A DNA stretch of 64,000 nt from Oscarella lobularis (lineage: Eukaryota; Porifera; Homoscleromorpha; Homosclerophorida; Oscarellidae): contig NC_089178.1 in NCBI RefSeq assembly GCF_947507565.1, positions 3,286,001 to 3,350,000 on the forward strand, given 5' to 3'. Positions 54,810-64,000 of the stretch are shown here, in pieces. The stretch's first letter is position 1; each line of letters begins with the position of its first letter. The notes beneath the pieces were generated by a model, which was given only the letters and a program-made list of their open reading frames with translations, was not told the origin of the DNA and made no database searches. The position numbers and the translations under genes were made by a program.

Positions 54810-57800
54810 CTACCCTGGAATGAAGGGAAGCCTGTTCTTGCATGCAGCAAAGGCGTTCTCGTCCCAGTATTTCATGACGCAGTGCATTAGGAAACGCGAG
54901 AAAATATCCGAGCTGGGCAGATAAAGAGCTGGGCTGTTCCACACGTATTTGAGCCAGGTTTGCGATTGATTTGGGTCAATGATGCCGTCGATAATTTCTA
55001 GAAATCGCTCGGAGTTCATCACCTGACCCAATTTTGATGGAAACATTTCGGAGAATACGTACTGTCTGTTCCAATTAGTCTTATTATATTCTAGAACGAA
55101 TTGTAATAAGATTTCTGTTTTCTAGGAATTTGACTGCTCGCTTACGGTTTGCTATAGCCAAATCGAGGTACCAGTGAATAAAATCGGTGAAAATTTGCTT
55201 TTCGTTGTCTAGGAACATCAGACGATAGTTTGGATTGTTATTGTACACCGGACTGACGGCCGAAGAGAAGAGCAACGGCGACGATTTTTCCAAAGTGGGA
55301 TTTTTCATGTCGGCGAATAGAACGCGATACGTCTCCTTGTGCATATGAGCAAAAAGTTGGCCTAAAACAAAAAATCGCGAGTTCTTACAACAGTCAACGG
55401 ATGTTTTACCGGCTATGACGTGCGGATATCGATTGGCCGTGATGTCAACATACACTTCCGTAGCATTTTTCTTCCAGAACGCGGGAAATCCAAAGGGATC
55501 GACCCTGGAAAGAAGTCACTACTATTAGAACAAAACGGCACGTCTGATTTTTTATTTTACCCTGGCGGGATATGACCAGCAATGATAACTTTCTTTCCGG
55601 ACTTTTCAGCTTTGGCAAGTTCCTTTGCCAGCCACTTCAATTGATGCTCCCCGTCGCGAAGGAATTGATTGGTCACGGCTTTTGCTTTGGCTGAGAAATA
55701 GTTGGTGTTGAGAAGGAGCATTGTTATTTTGTCGCTGAGAGAAACTTTGTAGTATCCACCGGCCAAGAACGTCTTTGCCAGCTGCCGTTTTGTCGTCGGC
55801 TTCACACCTGATCGCAAGGAGCATCTCTTGCACAGAATCAAGGGACTCCATATGGCAAGGACGCTTGCGAACCATTTCCTTGGAGGAGTCGGCACGTAAT
55901 AATCTTCCGGAAGATCGTTATTTCCAAGAGCAGGAAAAACGTACTTCGTTGGAAATTCGGCCTTGAGTTTCAAAGCCATTCTTGTCATTGACTTGAAAAC
56001 CAATTGTCCTCCGTGCCCGGAGAAATCGCCCGTCACCAGAATGAAATCAGCGTTGACGTTTGGCTCAGAGTCTGTTTTAGTCATAGAGTCTAAGAAATTG
56101 TCGACGAGAAGAGTAGGACTGTCACAGCCCGGTCTTCCGTACGGAGCTTTATAAGGAGCGACAGCAGCGGTGATTCCTGACTGGCAATAGGTCGGGGATG
56201 TGTCGACCGATTCGTTGTAGGCGAGATTCATGTGGATGTCGGTGATATGAAAGAAACGCACCCACGCATTTGGAAACGTTGCTTTGGCGGGATTGGATTG
56301 ATTTTGAGTAAGAATTGTGGAGTTGAAAGTGGTGTGATTATGCAAATGACAGTCGCTGTACGATACGACACCTATGGTGACATTGATGAAGGTAAAATTC
56401 ATTGCCGTCACGTTGGACAAGACGAGACTATCAATGGTGACGTTGACGAATGTCACGTTCCTAAGAGACGAATTGACGAACTCCAGATGTGGCGACGAAA
56501 AATTGAAAAGGGTCACGTTGACGGCGTTCACGTCCATTATACGGAGAGCGGGGTACTGTCCGTAAAGATCAGTACGATTAAGATTCAATTGCACGTAGGA
56601 CGGCAAAGGCGAGCCAGGATAAAGAGCTAGAGAGCGTCACGATCAACAGAATATAAAATCATCTAATAGGCTATTTACCTCTAACGTGGACAAAGGAGGA
56701 TGCTGATGCGTTGCAGCTGTTTCCGATGGCTGTGCAGGTGTAGACTCCACCGTCAATGGGACGAACGTTTGCGATAAGAAGACCGTTGCTGTGAGACAGG
56801 TACTGATGACGAAGACCATTTTTTACTTTAACGCCGTCGTGACTCCAGACAACGGAATTCGCGCCGTCAGTTTGGCAGGACAAAACGATGCTGTTATTGA
56901 AGGCTTCCGCGTTGAAAGTATGCGGAGATGTCAGACCGTTGAAAGCGTGAATCGTTTCGATGGCGTCCAAGATAGCCGCCGATCGATTGACGGGCGACTG
57001 GTGAGGCAAACTGATAGCATCATCGCTTTGATCTTGAAGCAATCCGCCGAGAGAATGTCGACGCAAGCTGATGACTTCCAGTGCGTCGAGGACTTGCAAA
57101 GCGCGTAGGAGAGAAGCTGGCGTCAACCCAACGTCGAATTTCTTCAGTTTCGACCAGTTTAGCAGATTGTCCATGACGGGAATCTGCATCGATGATTGAA
57201 CAAGGGCATTTGCATTCAAATAGACCATCACGTCGGAATTCGGTGGGTGTGTTATTTTCGTGGGGCACGCAGCAGCTGACGCTTCTGGATTGCACATACC
57301 CAAATGCATCATACGAATTGGCATCTTTGATTCACAGGCAATGCGATGCATTGCGCAGTGGGATGGATACGTGCGCCCGTCTGAGCCGCACACTTTTCTC
57401 ATCTTCTCGCATTCGCACTTGGATCGGCAGAGACATATTTCTTCTCCGTCATTGTCGTTTTTGCACATAGAGTCATAAAGGCGGGGGCTCTGCTCGGCTG
57501 TATCTGCATAACAAAGAGAACAAAACGATGATGTCCCTCCAGGTTGCGGTCCTTGTGGTTGCCGTACCTTCGAGCCGAAGGCAAACTGGACCTCCTTTGT
57601 CGTTCAACTTGCAAATCTCGCTTGGCTTGCAAAAGCAGCCGTCACAAGGATCTGAACGCAGAATTCAATTTTTTCCTGTGATAGGCTATGCAATGATTTT
57701 ATCGCTGAAGAAAACTCACGAATATCGGGAAAATCTTCTTCAGCAACGTCGAGAATCTGCAACAATTTAAAACAGCGGGTGTCTAAGTCGTCGGAACGAA

Positions 57801-57876
57801 TCTACGTCATTACAGAGGCTTTGGCCATCAACAGAAGGCTCAAGATCAAGACGAACGCTGCATTGCACATTGACAT
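54810..57876 (-). CDS. Follistatin/Kazal-Ig domain protein fused to acid-sphingomyelinase-like phosphodiesterase
   Basis: Secreted. Start ATG at 57876 with signal peptide MSMCNAAFVLILSLLLMAKA. A follistatin-type module follows (HPCDGCFCKPSEICKLND, then Kazal RKVCGSDGRTYPSHCAMHRI), a helical region, and an Ig domain (SIVLSCQTDGANSVVWSHDG, GGVYTCTAIGNSC), as in follistatin-like proteins. A 51-nt intron (56678-56628) joins it in frame to a stalk with 12 N-glycosylation sequons in about 105 residues. The ASM/SMPDL-type calcineurin-like phosphoesterase follows: FHITDIHMNLAYN (DxH), FILVTGDFSGHGG (GD), FPALGNNDLPEDYYVPTP (GNND where GNHE/D is usual), VIIAGHIPPG and GQLFAHMHKETYR. It ends FAACKNRLPFIPG at 54810. 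Two shorter paralogues follow in tandem. Substrate could be phospholipid or nucleotide; the sequence does not decide. Confidence 0.85.
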
Positions 57877-58227
57877 TCTCAGCCACGTCTGAAATCGTCA
57901 GCGCTCAAAGAAAGCACTCAACTCGCCGCTGCTTTGAGGGACAATGGCTTGAACTTGGGAGAGCTCATTGTTATGTACAGCGAATTCGTGAAAGCACGTG
58001 AGACGTCTCTGTGGATACTGTACCTCTCTGGCGCGTATGCATTGGAATCGGTGACCACCGGCGCCGCTGGCACGGTTCCCGTTAATTAATTAGCGCCGTA
58101 CGCAATTGGAAACCTCAAAATCATTGGCACGACTCCCGTGAGTGCTATAATTCTTTATTGCCAACTTGAATACACGTGTAACAACGCCACAGACAAAACA
58201 TTGACTACTTTCAAGATCGTGAAATTT
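57877..58227. other. Intergenic region between phosphodiesterase paralogues
   Basis: About 350 bp with no gene seen. It carries the promoter of the follistatin-Ig-phosphodiesterase gene, including CACGTG at 57995-58000, 119 bp upstream of its start codon. Confidence 0.5.
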
Positions 58228-59859
58228 TTAGCCGGAAAGAAATGGATGCGCCTTTTTACAGGCGCTGAGAGCGCTTTGATTCCAGGTCTGAATGGCGCAG
58301 TACAGTCGGAATCGCGAATAGGAGACAGCTTCTGGCAAGTACTCTGCCGTACGATGCCATATATAATTATGCCACACTTCGTCGCTGGTTTTGTTCAAAA
58401 GCTGCTGATTGAGGTTGAAAATTCGCTGCGAATTGATCACTTGCCCCAATTCAGATGGATAAGATTGAGAGAACGTGTATTCTTCCAACCAATGAGTTTC
58501 ATTGTATTCTAAAAGAACCGTGGCTGTCTTCTATGAAAAAACCAATCCGCCTTTACTCACCATCAGCTACAGTCAGGTCGAGATACCACTGACGATAATC
58601 AGTTATTGTTTGCCTTTTGTCATCCATGAACATCTTACGAAAAGAAGGATAATTGCTGTAGACAGGACTGATGGCTGCAGTCAAGAGCATCATAGCCGAT
58701 TGCTGCACGGATGGAGAACTTTGATCGACGAAGAAGAGTTTGAAGTCGTCCTGATGATCGTGAGCGAACAACTGACCTAAAAAACGAGAAATCCGATTAT
58801 TGATTGACTTGAATGAAGAAGCTACTAACCGGCAATGACTTGAGGATATTGACGGGCTGTGATGTCAACGTACTTCTGAGTGGCATCGCTGATCCAAGAA
58901 TCGGTCAAGCTGAATGGATTGATTCTAAAACAACTCTCTAAGCCACAAACGGTATACGGAGAAACTGGCGAGAACTGAAATTACCCTGGAGGAATGTGTC
59001 CGGCTATTATTGCCTTCTTCCCTTCCGTTTCAGTGATCTTGAGCTGCTCTGCCAACCACGTCAACTGATCGTTAGCTGTTTTGTTAAATAACGACGTTCG
59101 ATGTTCGTTTAGGACACTGGTCGAGTAGTAGACGGTATTGAGAACGAGCAGCGTCATTTTAGACGAGAGAGAGACTCGATAATAGCCGCCGATCAAAAAC
59201 GTTTGATTGAGAGAACTCTCCGTCGTTGGCGTGACGCCGGATCGCCACGAACAGGACGAGCACAAGATGAATTTCTTCCACAAAGTCAAGACGTCTTCGT
59301 ACCAATTCGTCGGCGGCGTCGGTATGTAATAATCCGCCGGAACGTCGTTGTTGCCGAGACAAGGGAACACGTACGTTTTGGGAAACGTTTTTCGCAGCTG
59401 ATCGGAGGCGAACGCTATGGCATTGAGCACGGTATCGTTGAAGAGCGAGTGACCGGAATAATCGCCTGTCACGACAATGAAATCGATCATTTCATCTTTG
59501 GATTTCATCGCTTGAAAAGCGCTCTGTACGAGAGACGCCGGCGAGTCGCAACCGATTCGTCCGTGGAAAGATGGGTAAGGCGCCGCTGCCCAATTACCAT
59601 ACTTACGGCAATAGGTCGGCCACGCTGCTACGTTGGGGTCGTAGAGGGGATCGTAGTGAACGTCGGCGAGGTGATAGAAGCGAATCCAATCTTTCGGAAA
59701 ATTGACTTTTTCATCAGACTCGGCTGAGCAGGGGAGTTTTCTCGTCCACGTCACACCCAGAACGATTGCAAGCACAAAGGCCAACAGTAGAAAGAAGACC
59801 GCCACTAAGAAGCAACAGCATTCTCGTCCATTTGTTCTGCTGCTGCTGCTTCCGCCCAT
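58228..59859 (-). CDS. Acid-sphingomyelinase-like phosphodiesterase with N-terminal membrane anchor (paralogue B)
   Basis: Start ATG at 59859: MGGSSSSRTNGRECC then a hydrophobic anchor (FLLLAFVLAIVLGVTW), suggesting type II membrane topology with the enzyme outside or in the lumen. The catalytic domain follows directly without a saposin domain: FYHLADVHYDPLYDP (DxH), DFIVVTGDYSGHS (GD), PCLGNNDVPADYYIPTPPTN (GNND), AIIAGHIPPG and QLFAHDHQDDFK. Later exons give ISPVYSNYPSFRKMFMDD, YRQWYLDLTVADG and HWLEEYTFSQSYPSELGQVI, ending ACKKAHPFLSG at 58228. Four or five exons with short introns. It is very similar to paralogue C, less so to the follistatin fusion. Conserved cysteines around ILCSSCSWRSG suggest the disulfides of extracellular ASM-like enzymes. 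Confidence 0.9.
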
Positions 59860-60067
59860 CCTTGATTGCTTTTGTCACCCATCCCAGCCTGCGCATGTCT
59901 GTGGTCACTGATTATCAGCACTCTACCGCCACAGGGAAATCATCCTAACCACATTCTAACGACACCAGCGAATTGGTATGTAGGAGCGAATGCGTTTGCT
60001 GTGTGAGCCTAGGCACTAACAATCTGTGTGTAGGCTAGCTCTGACGATTCAAGGTGGCGGCTGCTAC

Positions 60068-61716
60068 TCAACCAGAAATAAACGGAAACTTCTGTTTGCA
60101 TGCATCAAAAGCAGTCTCGTTCCACCTCTGAATGGCGCAGTGCAGTCGAAATCGAGAAAAGGTAACACTGTCAGGCAAGTATTCTGCCTGACGATGCCAC
60201 AGATAATTGTGCCACGTATCGTCTTGAGCTCGGCTCAGGATTTGCTGACTAAGACTGGACACCCTCTGAGAATTGATTACGCTTCCCAAATCAGATGGAA
60301 ACGATTCAGAAAACGTGTACTCTTCCAACCAGTGAGTTGACAGAAATTCTAAAGAAGAAGAAAACCTATGCTGCAAGTCAAGACAATATTGCTCTTCTAA
60401 GATACCATCAGCAATAGCCAGGTCAAGATACCACTGTCGATAATCAGCTATCGTTTGACTCGTGTCATCTAGAAACATGAGACGAAAAGCGGGATTATTG
60501 TTGTAGACTGGACTAATGGCTGGTGCGAAGAGCATGGCTGAAGACTGATCCACGGACGGAGACTTTTGATCAGCAAAAAAGACTTTGAAGTCATCCTTGT
60601 GCATATGAGCAAACAGCTGACCTGAGAAGAGAGACATGACAATGAGTATGAGCAGCTACTAGGAATTCTAACCGGCAACAACGTGAGGATACTGACGGGC
60701 CGTGATGTCAACATATCTAAGCGTGGCGTTGCTGACCCAAAAGCTAGATAAATCATAGGGATTGATTCTACATATACAATTATGAGAAATATGGGCACAT
60801 GGGAGGAAATAGTACTGTACCCAGGTGGTACGTGCCCAGCTATAATTGCCCTTTTACCGTCCTTTTCAGCGTCTGCAAGCTGCTCAGCCAACCACGTCAA
60901 CTGTCCTTCAGCAGTTTTCTCAAACAACGGAGTGCGATATTGACTCTTCACGGTCACCGAATAGTAAACGGTATTGAGCACAAGCAACGTCAATTTCGAC
61001 GACAGGGACACGCGATAATAACCACCAGTCAAAAACGTTTGACGGAGAGAACTCTCCGTCGTCGGCGTGACACCCGATCGCCACAAACAGGACGAACACA
61101 GGATGAATCCCTTCCACAAAGTCAACACGTCCTCGTACCAATTCGTCGGCGGCGTGGGTATATAATAGTCGGCTGGAACGTCGTTGTTGCCGAGACAGGG
61201 AAACACGTACGTCGTTGGAAATGTTTCGCGTAGCTGATCAGTCACGAATTGAATGGCATGGAGCACGGTCTCGTTGAAGAGATTATGCGCTGAAAGATCG
61301 CCGGTTACGACGATAAAATCGACCGTTTCGTCTTCGGTTTTCATCGCTTTGACGGCGTTTTGGACGAGACTTGCCGGGGAATCGCAACCGATTCGGCCAT
61401 AGAGTGCCGTCGTCGCTGCGGTGACGGCGTTTTGGTTTGCACGGCAATAGGTCGGTCTCGACGTCACGTTCGACTCGTATTCGGGGTCGTAGTGAATGTC
61501 GGCGACGTGGAAGAAGCGAATCCAATCGGATGGAAATGTTGTTTTGTTCGATTGATTCGTCGTTGTGCAGGGAAGTTCTTCGATCCAAGTCAGAGCTAAG
61601 GCGACGGCCAGTGCGACGGAGGATAGTACAAAGAAAATCGTCGCTGCACAGTGCCAGCACTTTGAACGGCCACGAGCTCGTCGGCCGTCCAGGAACGGTT
61701 CGTCGAGGTTTTCCAT
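60068..61716 (-). CDS. Acid-sphingomyelinase-like phosphodiesterase with N-terminal membrane anchor (paralogue C)
   Basis: Start ATG at 61716 (MENLDEPFLDGRRARGRSKC) followed by an anchor helix (IFFVLSSVALAVALALTW); the in-frame ATG at 61809 would add about 30 residues without a recognisable feature. The catalytic domain has FFHVADIHYDPEYES, DFIVVTGDLSAHN, PCLGNNDVPADYYIPTPPTN, AIIAGHVPPG and QLFAHMHKDDFK, then ISPVYNNNPAFRLMFLDD and HWLEEYTFSESFPSDLGSVI, ending ACKQKFPFISG at 60068. The cytosolic stub before the anchor is Arg-rich with an acidic dileucine-like DEPFL, which may direct sorting (inference). It is the closest relative of paralogue B. The start codon lies only 48 bp from the divergent death-domain gene. 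Confidence 0.9.
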
Positions 61717-61764
61717 TGGAGTGTCACGTGAGCCTGCGCATTTTTGCGAACACACCTCTGCGCA
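61717..61764. promoter_or_regulatory. 48-bp divergent promoter with TCACGTGA box
   Basis: Separates the start codons of paralogue C (minus) and the death-domain gene (plus). It contains GTCACGTGAG at 61723-61732, close to the CLEAR consensus GTCACGTGAC bound by TFEB/MITF factors. The true transcription starts may lie within it. Confidence 0.5.
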
Positions 61765-64000
61765 ATGTCGGAAAACCAGGCAAGACGGAATTTCTCCTCT
61801 GACAGGCATGCTTACGGCTTTGTCGTTGTTTTTTAGACTTGGGAAGAAATTTGTGCGGAATTCTTGCGACCTCGTCTCGACGATGTCGTTTCTCAGTGGC
61901 TCGTAAAGCCGCAAATCGACGTTCTCGCTCGCGTTCACAGCGAAGCAATGGAAGGAAACACAGAAAAGTTCATGGACTGGTTTTATTATTCGATGAATAC
62001 GCTCGAAACCGTGCAAGAAGGAGCGCAAGTCAGCTAGAAGTCTAGGGGCGTGACTCGATCGGTTGCGTCATTCATTTCTGTTTCGCCCACAGAGACGATT
62101 TCCTCTTCCCGGAGCGAAAGACAAACACTGGCCAGTGACGTACAATGGAGACTCCGTCGCAATTCACTTTCTTCCTCCGCTCCCGTCTCCTCAAGACGGC
62201 TTGTTCAAGCAAGGCGACTGTTTCTTTCAGTTGCCCGTTCTCCGCGGCAAGCCGGGCACGCTCTCCTTCAAGTATTTTCTCGCCACCGAATTGACGTCGA
62301 CGAGCATTCCTCTCGAACGATTCGAGTCTGCTTTCACCATCGAATACTTGACTGACATTCTCGATAAACTTAGCGTGAAGAACGGGTGTTCGCGGAATGA
62401 CTTTCGACTTTTGCTGGTGGATAAGCGAGGACGAGTAGAAAGAGTTATGGTCAATTACTTTTTGTCGCCGCCAATTCACACGCCTAATATGGCTGAAGTG
62501 AAGGGTCAATTGGTTGCTCCTGGCGATGGATATCCTCTGCTAGAGGAAAACGCGCAGAGACAGCTGGAATCAGCAGGAGTTTCGTCAAAGGTTTGTTTGT
62601 TTTTTCTCTATGGATGTTTTAAAATTCTTTTGTGTACAGCAGGCTTCCACAGCTCAACCGTTTGTGGTTCCATCTTTTGATAGTAGTGTGACTGAACGGG
62701 AGTTGATAAATGTTCCTTCTTCAAGGGTACGTTTGTACTTCGTAAGTTAGAAGGCTTGGTACTTAGGGACTGATTGCTTAGGGCGATCATTATGCTTCAA
62801 TGCTACAGGGTCAGACGGGCGATTCAGTAACAGATCAACGAATCCGACGGGTATCAGTTGTTCATGCTTTAAATAAAGAAAAATTCAATCAGTCTTCATA
62901 GGTTTATGAAAAAGTGGCGAATTTTTCAAATCAAGAAAATCCAACTGCACCAGATGAATTGCCTCCTGATACCAGTTCTAATGAACAGCAGCCAAGGTGA
63001 TGCTAATTTGTAGGTTAGCGTTGTTGTTGTAAAATTGTTTTTTAGAACAAAATCTGGATATGACAGTGTTAGATTTGAACATTTAGCTTCTGTTGTTCAG
63101 GTATGCTGTCTTTTCCAATGTCTCTCTACTGTATTTTTGTTCTAAATAGAAAGAACTGCCTGCTAAGATAAAAGACATTCCGTTTAAACTCCGGACTGTC
63201 TTGTCTGCAAAGCTTGATTTGCAGGATGACGTGAAGCTCAATGACTGGCGAATGCTTGCTGACTTCTTTGGGAGTTCCAACAGTGACATCAAGGGCATTG
63301 ATCAGAGATGTCGACGTACGAAAACCAGTCAAACTTTTGAAGTTCTGGATAAATATGAGGATCAATCCTGCGCTCAATTAATTGGCGGATTGCTGGAAAT
63401 CGATCAAAACGGGCTGCTTGACGATATTCATGCCTATTACCTGCAGGAAACGAAAACTAAGAGTATGTAAGATTACAGAATGCTGTCGTGCTTAATAATT
63501 TTGTTTAATTTAGAAGGTGTGGCTGGCAGATCATTTGAAGGAGAAACTGTGTGCTATTACTTAAAACAATAGTTCTTTTAATTAATGAAGCAAATTTTTA
63601 GAGAAAATCCTTCACGCTGCCGTTGAGCAGAAGTGTCTCTAGTCCTGTGGAGGCTGAAAATTCTTATGATGTTTTGCATCGAGGGCGAGCGAACTCTGGT
63701 AAGTGCGAGATCTGTTGATTTTTCACTGTCAAAACCAATGTCTATTTAGGTCCTGTAAGATCTTGTCTAGTCTAAAATGTACATGCTTGTGACTTTTTTC
63801 GCTAGTCAAAAATAAGATCTCCGGTTCAAGTCAGTTCCGAAAGTGATCAGGCTCGCATGCTTGGTACGTACCAAGCCTTAACAGCTCTTGAAAAATTGCA
63901 TTCTTGGCTTTGTTATGTGCAGCCGAGAGAAAAAAGACCCCGTCTGTACAGAATTTGTACGACGAAGATGCCAAGGAATTCTGGTATAGTATCAAATCTG
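61765..64000 (+). CDS. Death-domain protein, 5' part (continues beyond the right edge)
   Basis: A putative cell-death or innate-signalling adaptor. Start ATG at 61765 in a 15-nt exon (MSENQ), then a GC-AG intron (61780-61836) to TWEEICAEFLRPRLDDVVSQ, and an intron (62029-62092) joining in frame to RRFPLPGAKDKHWPVTYNGD. An unrecognised domain of about 150 residues follows (LSFKYFLATELTSTSIPLER, DFRLLLVDKRGRVERVMVNY). Short Ser/Gln-rich exons come next, and then a death-fold domain (about 63150-63465): KELPAKIKDIPFKLRTVLSA, LNDWRMLADFFGSSNSDIKG, SQTFEVLDKYEDQSCAQLIG and LLEIDQNGLLDDIHAYY. The W in DWRMLA and the final helices fit death domains of MyD88/IRAK-like or related type. More Ser-rich exons follow to the window end; a downstream effector domain may lie outside. 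Confidence 0.72.

Noticed and set aside
61837-62037. A stand-alone 71-residue small protein ending at the stop at 62035
   Set aside because: A donor at 62029 joins in frame to the acceptor before 62093, making it the N-terminus of the death-domain gene.

Overview
The window is nuclear DNA from an animal. It has spliced genes with very short introns (mostly about 45-100 bp), GT-AG and some GC-AG splice sites, and densely packed genes on both strands. The families present (fibrillar collagens, EGF-array membrane proteins, a DED caspase, WEE1, BBS2, VPS52, MVB12, TSR1, ABCC10) mean a metazoan. The compactness, the collagen style and the low-complexity invertebrate paralogues suggest a non-bilaterian, most likely a sponge (perhaps a homoscleromorph); that placement is inference. 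No operons, tRNAs, rRNAs or CRISPR arrays were seen.

Layout, left to right: the 5' part of a fibrillar collagen gene (minus, running off the left edge); a second, complete fibrillar collagen gene (minus, 2665-11466); a tandem-DED caspase with a coiled coil (minus), divergent from mitochondrial ribosomal protein MRPS16 (plus); WEE1 kinase (minus); a GBP/atlastin-type large GTPase with a signal peptide (minus); two EGF-array single-pass membrane proteins (minus, tandem), the second with about 32 nearly identical repeats; VPS52 of GARP/EARP (minus); MVB12 of ESCRT-I (minus), divergent from BBS2 (plus); TSR1 (minus), divergent from a small gene with an Uma2-like fold (plus); ABCC10/MRP7 (plus); a PH-coiled coil-TBC Rab-GAP spliced in frame to a LRRK-type beta-propeller (plus); three acid-sphingomyelinase-like phosphodiesterases (minus, tandem), the first fused to a follistatin/Kazal-Ig module; and the 5' part of a death-domain gene (plus) running off the right edge.

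Functional themes recur: extracellular matrix and adhesion (collagens, EGF proteins), endosome/lysosome traffic (VPS52, MVB12, TBC Rab-GAP, ABCC10, sphingomyelinase-like enzymes), innate immunity and cell death (DED caspase, GBP, death-domain protein), and housekeeping genes. Linkage does not prove cooperation.

The most unusual points are the TBC + LRRK-propeller fusion, the follistatin-Ig-phosphodiesterase fusion with a dense N-glycan stalk, paired inverted kappa-B-like sites between the caspase and MRPS16, palindromic CACGTG boxes within about 300 bp of many start codons, a 36-bp element shared by two promoters, a perfect intronic hairpin, and several GC-AG introns. Exon boundaries were read by eye from splice signals and protein continuity, so gene coordinates run from start codon to stop codon and include introns.
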